Both the position numbers and the translations under genes were made by a program. A stretch of 50,180 bases of DNA from CALLVY01 sp937899855. Lineage in GTDB: Bacteria; Bacteroidota; Bacteroidia; Chitinophagales; Saprospiraceae. The notes under the pieces are model-generated. The model saw only the letters and a list, made by a program, of their open reading frames with translations. It had not been told where the DNA came from and did not search any database. Positions 16,581-25,726 of the stretch are shown piece after piece; the stretch's first letter is position 1, and the number at the start of each line of letters is the position of its first letter. The stretch is from assembly GCA_039820405.1 (NCBI GenBank), contig JBCBQC010000044.1, forward strand, positions 1-50,180, written 5' to 3'.

Positions 16581-18056
16581 ATGTATGCGAGTAAACTTCT
16601 GGAACTGATCCAGGGCTTGGAAAAGCCAGAACTGGATCGACTGGAAAGATTTGTGCAGTCTCCCTACTTTGGTAAATCCAAGTCAGCAAAGGAGGTCCCA
16701 CTTCTTCTCCAACACATTCGCCGGTACTTTCCGGCCCTAGACGACCCTGCCCTCACCAAAGAAAATACCCATACCGTGCTCTACCCAGGGCAGGCCTTCG
16801 TGCCCGGTAAGGTAGATCGCGTGATGTCGGATTTGCTTAAAATCGCCCGTGAGTTCGTGATCTACGAATTCTCGGACCTCAAAAAAGATGAGGTGCAACG
16901 CCTACTGGTGCTGGCCCGCTTTTACCGCCACCGTCATATGGAAAAAGCCTTTCGACGTACGATCAAAAAGCTAAAAAATTCCCAAGCCAAGGGCATCAAA
17001 ACCAAGGACTACTATTCCAAACAGTTTTTGATCGAACAGGAAATCTCTAACTTCGACAGCTTTTACAACCACCGCCGCGAAGACCTCAACCTTCCCGCCA
17101 CCCTCAAAAGCCTCGATATCTTTTACTTGGTCAACAAGCTGGAGTACACCTGCTGGTTACTGGCCCAGGACAAGTACAATATTCCCCTCACCGTCGACGA
17201 CAGCCTGCGGCTTTTCGACCGGATCATCGCCTCCTTTAAGGAAGAATTTGATCTCGACGAAATTCCCCTGCTCCAGGCCTATTACCAGGGCATCCGCATG
17301 ATTCAGGACGAGGGCGGCGGCGAGGATATTTTTATCAGCCTCAAACGCATTCTCCAGCGCTACGCCGATGTCATTCCCCTGGATCGCCTCAAAGAACTCC
17401 AAACCCTTTGCCGCAATTATTGTGTCCAACAGTACAATAACGGCCGAGCGTACTTCCTGGAAGAAGCCTTTACCCTTTACCACGATCACCTCGAACAGGG
17501 CTATCTGTACTACGAAGGCGGCCTCCTGCCCAGCACCATTCGCAACGTGGTCGCCATCGGGATACGACTCAACAAGTTTGACTGGGTATATCGTTTTTTA
17601 GAAGATTGCAAAGGGCGGATCGTTGCCACCAACCAACCCCACGAGATTTATCTCTTCAACCTGGCCAACTACTACTTCGCCCTCAAGAAGTATCCCGAGG
17701 CCCTGGATTGCCTTTCGGATCGCTACGAGGATGCCTACTATACGATTGCGGCAAAACGTATGGAACTTAAAATCTACTACGAGCTTCAATCCGATATCCT
17801 CGAATCTCGGATCGACGCTTTCAAAATTTACATCTACCGGATCTCCCAAAAGGTATTACCCGTGGTCCAGCGCGACGGCAACAATAATTTTATCGACCTG
17901 CTCAAACAGATTCGCAGTCCCAAGACCCTGGATAGCCTCAAACGCATCGAAAAGTTGAGAAATAAGGTACGGGAAAAGAAATCCATTGCCGAGAAGGAGT
18001 GGCTATTGGAAAAGCTGGCGGAATACGCCCAGCAACTCGCTGGAACCGTTTCCTGA
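16581..18056 (+). CDS. Cytoplasmic helical-repeat protein of unknown function
   Basis: 491 residues without a signal peptide or membrane segment. It begins with a helical MYASKLLELIQGLEKPELDRLERF and continues as paired helices rich in Leu, Tyr and Arg. Segments such as IYLFNLANYYFALKKYPEALDCL (about 355-380) look like a tetratricopeptide repeat, but the repeats are too diverged to count. The C-terminus is basic and coiled-coil-like (SLKRIEKLRNKVREKKSIAEK). I know similar uncharacterised proteins only from Bacteroidota. The upstream 16365-16580 is AT-rich and presumably carries divergent promoters for this gene and the T9SS cargo gene. Confidence 0.78.
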   Translation: MYASKLLELIQGLEKPELDRLERFVQSPYFGKSKSAKEVPLLLQHIRRYFPALDDPALTKENTHTVLYPGQAFVPGKVDRVMSDLLKIAREFVIYEFSDLKKDEVQRLLVLARFYRHRHMEKAFRRTIKKLKNSQAKGIKTKDYYSKQFLIEQEISNFDSFYNHRREDLNLPATLKSLDIFYLVNKLEYTCWLLAQDKYNIPLTVDDSLRLFDRIIASFKEEFDLDEIPLLQAYYQGIRMIQDEGGGEDIFISLKRILQRYADVIPLDRLKELQTLCRNYCVQQYNNGRAYFLEEAFTLYHDHLEQGYLYYEGGLLPSTIRNVVAIGIRLNKFDWVYRFLEDCKGRIVATNQPHEIYLFNLANYYFALKKYPEALDCLSDRYEDAYYTIAAKRMELKIYYELQSDILESRIDAFKIYIYRISQKVLPVVQRDGNNNFIDLLKQIRSPKTLDSLKRIEKLRNKVREKKSIAEKEWLLEKLAEYAQQLAGTVS

Positions 18057-18167
18057 ACCCCGCCAGTCTGGTAAAGCTCCGGTAAGTAAAAAGGGGCAGG
18101 GCTTCGGACCGTAGTGGGTTCCAGAGCCACTGCCTACCGTTATGAGACAAATGATCTTATTACCGCA

Positions 18168-19133
18168 TCAGTCCGCTGCGGTGAGCTTGATTTCCATGCG
18201 AATATCCGAGCGTTGGTATTCCGAACCAGCACGCGAGCCACTGCTGGCCTCCACAAACCCCAGGCGGTGGTAAAGCCGAATGGCGGGAAGCAACTTGCGG
18301 TTGGACTCCAGAAATACCCTTTCGGCACCCATTTCTCGCGCCCGCGCCAGAATGGCTAGTCCCAGCTTTTTACCCACCTGCTGACCCCGCACCGATTCCG
18401 ACACCGCCATTTTGGTGAGCTCGTACAAACCCGGCTCCGTCCACTTGAGGGCACAGGTCCCCACGATTTCCTCCTCCATCCGGGCAAAAAGAATGGCGCC
18501 CCCCTCCCCGATGATTTTCTCCTCGTGCTGCTCCAGCACTTCAATATCGATGGGTTCTACCGAGAAATACCGCTGGATCCAAGCGTAGTTGAAGGCTTTG
18601 AAATAAGAACCCCACTCGGGGCGGTAATCCACAATTTGGATGCGGTCCAGTAGGCGTTGATTGCGCCATTCGCGGACGCGCGTGGCCATAGTCTGCTCCG
18701 CAAAGGCGTGTTCCATTTCGGTGATGCTCGCCAAGAGGTGGTGATCCTGCGCACCCAAAATTTGGGAAAAACACTGGGCAATATCCTCCCAGGTCTCCCG
18801 TAGAGCGGGCAGTAAAGCCTTGCCGTGCTCCGAGAGCGACAACACCCGCCGCCGTCGATCCTCACGATCCTGTAAAGAATTCAAATAACCCTTTTGTTCC
18901 AGCTCCCGAGCGGTCTTGATAATGCCGGGGTGGCTGACCCCCAGGCGTTGAGCAATTTCGGTAACCCCCAGTCCGCCTTCTTCACTGAGCAGGAAGAAAA
19001 CGGGAAACCACTTGGGGTCAAAGTCAATTCGACGATCCTGGTAAATCAGGGAGCCTTGCTGCATGATCTGGTCGCTGAGCCGCCGTAAGCGGCTGCCGAG
19101 CGCCAACTCCCCCAGCCGATTAAATAAATCCAT
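18168..19133 (-). CDS. MarR-type regulator fused to a GNAT N-acetyltransferase
   Basis: A 321-residue two-domain protein. Residues about 1-140 are a MarR winged helix (FPVFFLLSEEGGLGVTEIAQ, RLGVSHPGIIKTARELEQKG, then the wing SLQDREDRRRRVLSLS). Residues about 165-321 are a GNAT acyltransferase with the acetyl-CoA loop VRGQQVGKKLGLAILARA and a late strand LYHRLGFVE. Such fusions occur in several phyla; one plausible role is acetylation of a small molecule coupled to its sensing. A 24-bp perfect palindrome sits between its -33 and -7 elements, so negative autoregulation is likely. Confidence 0.92.
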   Translation of the reverse strand: MDLFNRLGELALGSRLRRLSDQIMQQGSLIYQDRRIDFDPKWFPVFFLLSEEGGLGVTEIAQRLGVSHPGIIKTARELEQKGYLNSLQDREDRRRRVLSLSEHGKALLPALRETWEDIAQCFSQILGAQDHHLLASITEMEHAFAEQTMATRVREWRNQRLLDRIQIVDYRPEWGSYFKAFNYAWIQRYFSVEPIDIEVLEQHEEKIIGEGGAILFARMEEEIVGTCALKWTEPGLYELTKMAVSESVRGQQVGKKLGLAILARAREMGAERVFLESNRKLLPAIRLYHRLGFVEASSGSRAGSEYQRSDIRMEIKLTAAD

Positions 19134-19160
19134 GGTAAAGTACTTGGTTGAAAATCAGTA

Positions 19161-19192
19161 TAAATTTACGTAACTAGTTACGTAAATGCAAA
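19161..19192 (-). promoter_or_regulatory. Promoter of the MarR-GNAT gene
   Basis: Minus-strand TTTG (19192-19189), a 20-bp spacer, then TAAATTTA (19168-19161). This is close to the Bacteroidota consensus TTTG-N19-21-TAnnTTTG, with one mismatch in the -7 element. The expected transcript start is near 19154, giving a leader of about 20 nt before the ATG at 19133. Confidence 0.6.
19164..19187. promoter_or_regulatory. 24-bp perfect palindrome, likely MarR operator
   Basis: The half-site ATTTACGTAACT is followed by its exact reverse complement, so all 24 positions are symmetric. It fills the promoter spacer of the MarR-GNAT gene. MarR dimers bind palindromes of about this length, so repression by its own product is the simplest reading. 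Confidence 0.7.
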
Positions 19193-19260
19193 CGCAATAT
19201 TGTTAAAAAAAAGGAGGACCCGCCCAACAAATGAATGTAAGCCACATCAAAAGTTAGAAC

Positions 19261-22200
19261 TTAGACTTCCGTCAACCACTGCCAGTGGAGTGTAAAATAC
19301 CGTTCGGTAGGAAAAATTCGGTAGGCGTCGTGGGCCAGGGCGCCCCAACTGTCGTCCCCCCCCAGGCCAGTTTGGGCCTGATCGAGGTGCAGGTGGACCA
19401 AATCGCGGGGCTCTAAATCGGTGGTGTGTTTCAGGGGGCGATCGAGTGGCCCCAAGTCCAGATCCTCCGGGAGGTAGTGCAGGGCGGAAAAGCCAAAGGG
19501 CTCCTCCCCTACCCAGCGCATGCCCCGCCCCCTGGTATCGCGCAGTTCCAGCCATTGGACCCCGGTTTTGTAGCCCGTCTCTTGGGGCCGGATGTAGTAA
19601 TGGTATTGTTCCGCCACGCGGCTTTGGTAGCGCCCGATGAAGGCGCTGGTGTTTCGGTCTGCGTAGTTCTCGTGGGGCCCCCGACCGTACCAGCTCAATT
19701 GATCAAAATGGGCGGGCAGCTCCCAGGCTAGCCCAAACCGCGGCAGTTCGGGCAAGTCCACGGCCTCGGGCTGGAAATGCACGGCTAGGCTCAACCGGCC
19801 ACCGGCGTGAAAGTGGTACCTCAAGTGGTAGCTAGCTGCGATCCCGGTCAGCGCAAGCGTTGTCCGGATGACCAAGCCCGCGGAATCGTTGGTCTCCACG
19901 ACCAGATCCACCAGCTTACTCCCCTCGCTGGCTGCCTTCCAGGCTGCTAGGCGCCCCGGCATCAGGTTTCCCAAGTCATTGTCGGTAGGAGCTCGCCAAA
20001 AATAGGGGCGCAAGGCTGCTTCCAAAACCAAGTTTTCCCCCACTCGAAAATGATCCCACAAGCCCGTTTGCCGATTAATCCCCCACTCTTGGTCCTTCCA
20101 CCGAACGATCAAGTGAGTAGCTGCGGTCTCCAAGTGTGGAAGTGTTTTTCCTACCTGCTCTTCCACCGGCGTACTCCGATTGGGGGTAAGTACCACCTGG
20201 GCCCTGGCAACCTCGTGTCCGGCGGTCAGCAGTGCCGTGGCTTCTCGCAGTCGGAAGTAGGCTTGAAAGGTATAGTGCCGCCCCGGAAGGGCATTGATGC
20301 CGACTGGGAGGGTCCATTCCAGGTGCTCGCCCGGAGGGAGCGAAAGAGACTCCTCCACCGCTTTGGCAATCGGATGGCCATCTTCCCAGATATCCCAACT
20401 AAAGCGCAGGTGCGACAAATCCAGAAAGTCGTAGTCGTTGTAGATCACAAATTGGCCCGGATCCCCCCCTACCTGTGGTTCTAGCCGGACGGGTTGGTAG
20501 CATTTTTTTACCTCCCAAACCGCCGGGTGGGGTTCGCGATTGGGCAGCAATAATCCGTTGATGCAAAAGTGGAAATCGCTGGGCGTGCCCTCGGGACCAA
20601 AGTCACCACCGTATTTCCAGTAGGTCTCCCCACGGGGCCCTTTCGCCGCCAGTCCCTGATCCAGCCAATCCCAAATAAAGCCACCTTGCAACACGGGATA
20701 CCGCCGAATGACCCGCCAGTAGTCTTCCAAATTGCCCACACTATTGCCCATCGCGTGGGCGTATTCACACAGGATGAGGGGCCGCTGGGCCTCGCCCTGA
20801 GCGTAGGCCTCCAAGCGTTCGATACGGGCGTACATGGGACACACGATATCGGTATTGGCCGCCTCCCCCGCTTGCTCGTACTGTACCGGACGACTGGGGT
20901 CCCGGTGCTTGAGCCACTCGTAAGCTGCGTAAAAGTTGGCGCCATTCCCCGCCTCATTGCCCAGGGACCAGATGATGATGGAAGGATGGTTTTTATCCCG
21001 CTCGACCATCCGTTGTACGCGATCCAGATGTGCCGCCCGCCATTCCGGCCGGTAAGCGGGGTGTAGCGTCTTGTCAAAGGCCTGCTGAAAGGTGGCTCCC
21101 ATTCCGTGTGCCTCGATGTTGGCCTCGTCGATTACGTACAGCCCGTATTCGTCGCAGAGTTGGTACCAGTAGGGATCGTTGGGATAATGGCTGGACCGAA
21201 CCGCGTTGATGTTATAAGCCTTCATGAGGCGAACATCGGCGCGCATACTGGCCCGGGAAACGACGTGTCCCGTCCGGTCATCGTGATCGTGACGGTTTAC
21301 GCCCCGTAAGGTGATGGCTTTTCCATTGATCCGTAGCTGGGCATCGATAATTTCTACCCGGCGAAAACCCAACCGACAGCTCTTCAACTCGATGACCTGG
21401 CCCGCCTGATCCAGCAGCTGTAGACTCAGTTGGTAAAGCTGGGGGCTTTCCGCTGACCAGGGAGCCAAGCCCGCAATGGACTCCGGGGCCAATACCAGGC
21501 GGTAGTCGTCTTCCGCCAGTCGGTGGTCCAAGGTACGTGTCCAGAGGGGCGCTCCTCCTCCCAATTCCCAGAGGTCCGCCCGTACCTGATGAGTAGTCGT
21601 CAGCTCCTTGTCCACCAAGGAATGTAGCTCTAGGTTTAGCCCCAGTTGGGCCTGCCCTGCGGTCCAGTCGGCACGGACTTCGAAATCGCGGAGGAAGGTT
21701 GGCGGGCTGGACCACAACCAAACGTCGCGTTCCATGCCACTCAATCGCCAAAAATCTTGGCACTCCAGGTAGGAGCCGTCGGACCAGCGGTAGACCTCCA
21801 CGGCGAGGGTGTTTTCTTCCGGGACCAGGAAGGGCGTCAGGCGAAAGCGGGCGGGAGTTTTGGAACCCTGGTGGTAGCCGAGCGGCTGGCCATTGAGCCA
21901 AAAGTAAGCGGCGGATTTGACCGCACCAAACTCGACGAATACCTCGCGGTCGCGCCAGCTGTCGGGTGGGGTAAAGCGGCGGCGGTAGGAGCCTACCGGA
22001 TTGTCGTCGTGGGGAACGCGGGGGGGATCGGCGGGAAAAGGATAACGAGCATTGACGTAAATGGGGATTCCGTAGCCTTGCATTTCCCAATTGGCGGGGA
22101 CGGGAATTTCGGCCCAGTGCTGGTCGTCAAAATCGTGGCGAAAAAAGTCGATCGGTCGGTCTGCCGGGCGGGGGGACCAGTGGAACTTCCAGGGGCCGTT

Positions 22201-22335
22201 GAGGGAAAGGTACCAGTCGCTGACTTCGCTGTTGGCCAATAATTCGGTCAGGGAGGAATAGGGAAAGGCCGTGGCTACCGGGGGCTCCTGCCCGACTCGG
22301 AATACCTCGGGATTTTCCCAATCGCGTCGTTCCAT
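19261..22335 (-). CDS. lacZ: Beta-galactosidase, glycoside hydrolase family 2 (LacZ type)
   Basis: 1024 residues, the same length class as E. coli LacZ. It has an N-terminal jelly roll (about 40-215, with GYGIPIYVNARYPFPADPP and DNPVGSYRRRF), immunoglobulin-like domains (about 215-330 and 635-730), a TIM barrel (about 331-630) and a large C-terminal beta-sandwich (about 750-1024). The acid/base Glu461 is in WSLGNEAGNGANF and the nucleophile Glu524 in ILCEYAHAMGNS. The metal/substrate region VNRHDHD is present. It hydrolyses terminal beta-galactosides. No signal peptide is seen, so it is cytoplasmic. It starts 19 bp after glpD ends, which implies one transcript. No lactose permease or Leloir gene lies nearby, so the physiological substrate need not be lactose. 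Confidence 0.95.
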   Translation of the reverse strand: MERRDWENPEVFRVGQEPPVATAFPYSSLTELLANSEVSDWYLSLNGPWKFHWSPRPADRPIDFFRHDFDDQHWAEIPVPANWEMQGYGIPIYVNARYPFPADPPRVPHDDNPVGSYRRRFTPPDSWRDREVFVEFGAVKSAAYFWLNGQPLGYHQGSKTPARFRLTPFLVPEENTLAVEVYRWSDGSYLECQDFWRLSGMERDVWLWSSPPTFLRDFEVRADWTAGQAQLGLNLELHSLVDKELTTTHQVRADLWELGGGAPLWTRTLDHRLAEDDYRLVLAPESIAGLAPWSAESPQLYQLSLQLLDQAGQVIELKSCRLGFRRVEIIDAQLRINGKAITLRGVNRHDHDDRTGHVVSRASMRADVRLMKAYNINAVRSSHYPNDPYWYQLCDEYGLYVIDEANIEAHGMGATFQQAFDKTLHPAYRPEWRAAHLDRVQRMVERDKNHPSIIIWSLGNEAGNGANFYAAYEWLKHRDPSRPVQYEQAGEAANTDIVCPMYARIERLEAYAQGEAQRPLILCEYAHAMGNSVGNLEDYWRVIRRYPVLQGGFIWDWLDQGLAAKGPRGETYWKYGGDFGPEGTPSDFHFCINGLLLPNREPHPAVWEVKKCYQPVRLEPQVGGDPGQFVIYNDYDFLDLSHLRFSWDIWEDGHPIAKAVEESLSLPPGEHLEWTLPVGINALPGRHYTFQAYFRLREATALLTAGHEVARAQVVLTPNRSTPVEEQVGKTLPHLETAATHLIVRWKDQEWGINRQTGLWDHFRVGENLVLEAALRPYFWRAPTDNDLGNLMPGRLAAWKAASEGSKLVDLVVETNDSAGLVIRTTLALTGIAASYHLRYHFHAGGRLSLAVHFQPEAVDLPELPRFGLAWELPAHFDQLSWYGRGPHENYADRNTSAFIGRYQSRVAEQYHYYIRPQETGYKTGVQWLELRDTRGRGMRWVGEEPFGFSALHYLPEDLDLGPLDRPLKHTTDLEPRDLVHLHLDQAQTGLGGDDSWGALAHDAYRIFPTERYFTLHWQWLTEV

Positions 22336-22354
22336 AGGGGCTGCCGGTCGTTAG

Positions 22355-24016
22355 TTAGGTCAATTCCAATTCGTAGTAGTGAGTGGCATCGTACATCAAT
22401 TCATCCAATCGTTGGTTTTCGCTCGCAAAGCGTTCTTCCGACCAGGAGAGATAGCCCTTGAGGTCTTTCATCACCACGTCCCGCATCCGACTGATGCTTC
22501 CGATCTCGAAATACAGTCGGCCCGTCCGACGGACCAACAAATCCTCGGCACTGGCGACCATTTCGTATTCCACTCCAAACCAGGCTTCGGCGCGTCCTAG
22601 GGCGACCTCCGGATCGTCGTCGGTAAAGCTTTGCATCTTGGCGAGTAAAACCTCCGTTTGGCGGCCGTAGTTGGTCGCCAGGTACCAAGCGTGATAGTCG
22701 ACCAGTCCCAGGTCCTTGACCCGCCCCTTCAATTCCTCGATGTAAGCCGCCACCGCCGCGGCACTGGCCAGGGGATCACGGACCAGGGGGATTTGGTTGG
22801 ACGTACAGGGGACAAAGTCCAAGTCGAGTTGCTGGTACACCAGATCGACAATCCGCTGCGCCATCTTGCGGTAGCCCGTTAGCTTACCCCCCGCAATTGA
22901 AATCAGCCCCTGGGGTGAGACAAAGATTTCATCCTTGCGCGACAGCTCCGAAGGTGATTTGCCATCCTCGTGGATGAGGGGCCGGAGCCCCGCCCAATTG
23001 GACTGGATGTCCTCCATCTTGAGTTTGATCGAGGGAAAGGCGTGGTGAACGACGTCGATCAGGTACTGGGCATCATCGTGGGTGGCCACTACCCGATCGA
23101 GGTTGCCCGAATAATTGGTGTCGGTGGTACCGACGTAGGTGACGCGGCCGCGGGGAATGGCGAAGATCATCCGACCGTCGGGCGCATCAAAGTAGGTCGT
23201 TTGGCGAAGGGGAAACTTAGCGTGGTCAAAAACCAAGTGGACGCCCTTGGTCAAGTGCAGGCGTTTGCCACTCAGCGAGCCATCTTTATTGCGCAAGCGA
23301 TCGACCCAGGGGCCCGCTGCGGAGACCACCCGTTTGGCACGAATTTTAAAATGATCCCTCGCCAGGTAATCCTCCGCCGTCACCCCGACGATGCGGTCCT
23401 CGTCGTAGAGAAAATCCACCGCTGGACAGTAGTTGATGGCCAGGGCACCATAGTGGCCCGCCGTTTTGATCAGCTCGATGGTCAGGCGGGCATCATCGGT
23501 ACGGTACTCGGCGTAATAACCGCCCCCTTTGAGGCCTTCCGCGTGGAGCAGGGGCTCCAGTTCGAGGGCTTCTTCCTTGGTCAGCATCTTGCGGCGGTCT
23601 TGTTTTTCCACCTGGGCCAGCATATCGTATACCATGAGGCCAAAGGAGGTACTCCACTTGCCGTAGGTTCCCCCTTCGATCAGGGGCATCAGCATCTTTT
23701 CGGGAAGTACGAGGTGGGGGGCGAGTCGGTGTACGATGGCCCGCTCGGTTCCCGTTTCGCGAACCAGGGCGATGTCCAATTGCTTGAGGTAGCGCAGCCC
23801 CCCGTGAATCAGTTTGGTAGATTTACTGGAGGTGCCGGAGGCGAAATCTCCCTTCTCAACTAGGGCCGTTTTGAGCCCCCGCGCTGCGGCGTCCAGGGCG
23901 ATGCCACAACCCGTAGCGCCACCCCCTACTACGAGGAGGTCAAATTCCTCAGTTTCAAGCCTTTGGCGCGTCTGAGCTCTTTGCAAGGTAGAGAAGGGAC
24001 GAAGTTCGTTTTTCAT
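22355..24016 (-). CDS. glpD: Glycerol-3-phosphate dehydrogenase/oxidase (GlpD/GlpO type)
   Basis: 553 residues from the ATG at 24016 (MKNELRPFS); the longer in-frame start at 24127 adds an Arg/Pro/His-rich stretch that looks untranslated. The FAD-binding beta-alpha-beta motif VVGGGATGCGIALDAAARGL lies at about 29-48. The family signature SGTSSKSTKLIHGGLRYL follows. YVGTTDTNYSGN and the SIAGGKLTGYRKMAQR segment bind FAD and substrate. The C-terminal domain (about 400-540) is helical. It oxidises sn-glycerol 3-phosphate to dihydroxyacetone phosphate and passes electrons to quinone or oxygen. It probably heads an operon with lacZ. Neither glycerol kinase nor facilitator is in the window. Confidence 0.94.
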   Translation of the reverse strand: MKNELRPFSTLQRAQTRQRLETEEFDLLVVGGGATGCGIALDAAARGLKTALVEKGDFASGTSSKSTKLIHGGLRYLKQLDIALVRETGTERAIVHRLAPHLVLPEKMLMPLIEGGTYGKWSTSFGLMVYDMLAQVEKQDRRKMLTKEEALELEPLLHAEGLKGGGYYAEYRTDDARLTIELIKTAGHYGALAINYCPAVDFLYDEDRIVGVTAEDYLARDHFKIRAKRVVSAAGPWVDRLRNKDGSLSGKRLHLTKGVHLVFDHAKFPLRQTTYFDAPDGRMIFAIPRGRVTYVGTTDTNYSGNLDRVVATHDDAQYLIDVVHHAFPSIKLKMEDIQSNWAGLRPLIHEDGKSPSELSRKDEIFVSPQGLISIAGGKLTGYRKMAQRIVDLVYQQLDLDFVPCTSNQIPLVRDPLASAAAVAAYIEELKGRVKDLGLVDYHAWYLATNYGRQTEVLLAKMQSFTDDDPEVALGRAEAWFGVEYEMVASAEDLLVRRTGRLYFEIGSISRMRDVVMKDLKGYLSWSEERFASENQRLDELMYDATHYYELELT

Positions 24017-24173
24017 GATTGGGTGATTCAGGTCGGTAAAATGATGGAGCCCCGGGCGACCAGCAGGGGCGCGGGGCAATTTGGTGGTTACGTGGTGGGC
24101 AATCGGGCGATGCGATCGTTCGCCCAACTTAGCAAATTAACAGCAAAGATTCAATAGTGTTTCGTGATTGTAC

Positions 24174-24212
24174 CCAAAACAAACGTGCCGAATACCAGAG
24201 GCATTCGGCACG
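24174..24212 (-). terminator. Intrinsic terminator of the TPR gene
   Basis: CGTGCCGAAT (24184-24193) pairs perfectly with ATTCGGCACG (24203-24212). In the minus direction the stem is followed by TTTGTTTTGG. It lies 26 bp downstream of the stop at 24238. Confidence 0.85.
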
Positions 24213-24237
24213 TCCAAGAGTGGTAAAAATGCGGCGC

Positions 24238-25569
24238 TTACTTGAAGTAAGACGTTTCGATGGTTTCGCCTTGTTGGATTTTCTCCAGGCGATTTTTAAA
24301 CTCATTGGAGGTCTCGAAATCGTCGGTCCGCGCGTAGATTTCTTTGAGGGCCGTCAGGGTTCCGATGTCGCTGGGAGCAAGTTTTTCGGCATCCTTAAAG
24401 TAAGGTAAGGCGATATTAAACATGTCCAGTACTTCTTTTTTCTTGGCCTCAAACTTGGCCAGTCCCGTCTTGCTGTAGTCGCCATCGAGGGCAATCATCT
24501 CCTTGTTGAGGATGGCGGCTTTATTGTAGTACAGGGCACCGAGGTTGTAAATGGCCTGGAAGAAACCGGGATCCTGCTCCAGGGCCATATTGTAATACTT
24601 CATGGCACTTTCGGTGTACTCGTTTGCCTTGTCGGCATTGCCCGCTTCCATTTCGCGCTGTTGGAGGTTGTCGTATACCTGACCCAGAGTGGAAATGTAG
24701 GAGACGTTGCTCGGATCGGTTTCGATTGCTTTTTCGAGCTTGCTCACCAGTTCGTTGAGCTTACCCACCTTGAGGTAGTGGTTGATCTCGGATACCAGCA
24801 GGCCTTCGTCTTCGGGGAATTTCTGGCGACCGTTCTCCAAAATTTCGAGGGCTTTGGCCTCGTCATCATCTACCGTGGCCATAAACAGTCCGTTGTAAAC
24901 CGCGGGCTTTTGGTATTCCATTTCGTACAGCTGGGTGTAGTAGGCCTTGGCGGCATCGGCTTCGCCAGCGGCCGAGGCACTCAGCGCGGTGGTGTAGATT
25001 TGATCTTGGTATTCCTCATCGGTGGGGAGGAATTCGTTTTTGCCATTTTCTACCAACATTTTCCGGGCTTCCAATACCTTTTTGAAGGAGCCGTAAGCCC
25101 CGGCGTAATCACCGTCGCCGTAGAGTAAGGAGCCAAAATTGATGAGGTGGTTGGCATTTTCGAACAGGGCGTCCAGGGCCAATTTTTTCTGCCACTTTTT
25201 CTCGGACACCTCCAGAGCGGAATTAACGGCCGCAAAGCCATCGCTAGCGGCGGTGGGTACGGCAAACTTATAGTCCGGCTTGAGTACTTTTTGGTTGATC
25301 TCCGACTGGGCGATGTTGTTGTAGATCGAAGACTTGGTTTCCCAAAGCTTGAAGCGCTCTTTCTCGCCAATCGTGGAGGCATCGGCGGTGGCGATATCGA
25401 TGTTCTGACGGGCCGTTTGTAGCAACTCGGCCTGCTTTTCCTGATTCTCTTCCAACTTGTACTTACCAAACGCTTTTTTGGCCTCTTTGAAAGCCGCAGC
25501 GGCGTCTTGTGCGTTGAGTGCCCCAGCAAAAACCAACAGTGTCATCAAAGGGAGCAGTACTTTTTTCAT
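24238..25569 (-). CDS. Exported tetratricopeptide-repeat protein
   Basis: 443 residues from the ATG at 25569 (MKKVLLPLMTLLVFAGALNAQ is a clear signal peptide). The mature chain is helical, with several TPR-like units, for example ALFENANHLINFGSLLYGDGDYAGAYGSF, AGEADAAKAYYTQLYEME and MALEQDPGFFQAIYNLGALYYNKAA. Such periplasmic TPR proteins usually act as protein-protein scaffolds; the partner is unknown. It sits alone between terminator-bounded units, with its own TATCTTTG promoter element. It is separated from gyrA by 157 bp. Confidence 0.88.
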   Translation of the reverse strand: MKKVLLPLMTLLVFAGALNAQDAAAAFKEAKKAFGKYKLEENQEKQAELLQTARQNIDIATADASTIGEKERFKLWETKSSIYNNIAQSEINQKVLKPDYKFAVPTAASDGFAAVNSALEVSEKKWQKKLALDALFENANHLINFGSLLYGDGDYAGAYGSFKKVLEARKMLVENGKNEFLPTDEEYQDQIYTTALSASAAGEADAAKAYYTQLYEMEYQKPAVYNGLFMATVDDDEAKALEILENGRQKFPEDEGLLVSEINHYLKVGKLNELVSKLEKAIETDPSNVSYISTLGQVYDNLQQREMEAGNADKANEYTESAMKYYNMALEQDPGFFQAIYNLGALYYNKAAILNKEMIALDGDYSKTGLAKFEAKKKEVLDMFNIALPYFKDAEKLAPSDIGTLTALKEIYARTDDFETSNEFKNRLEKIQQGETIETSYFK

Positions 25570-25604
25570 ATTAGTCAATTTAATTTTTAAAGTATGTTCT
25601 GAGT

Positions 25605-25612
25605 CAAAGATA
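25605..25612 (-). promoter_or_regulatory. -7 promoter element of the TPR gene
   Basis: TATCTTTG on the minus strand matches TAnnTTTG exactly, with about 30 nt of leader before the ATG at 25569. No good -33 TTG was found at the right distance. Confidence 0.5.
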
Positions 25613-25726
25613 AAGTATTCCTAAAAATACTCGACACTCTAAGGACGGTTTCTAGCCGCAAAAAAACGTTTAGCAGACGTTAAAGCGCTGCGGGTTTTGG
25701 TTAAAAAATGTTAAAAAACCGTCCAA

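Noticed and set aside
22970..23863. 297-codon open frame antisense to glpD
   Set aside because: Fully opposite the FAD-enzyme gene, no recognisable motif, and no supporting start or promoter.
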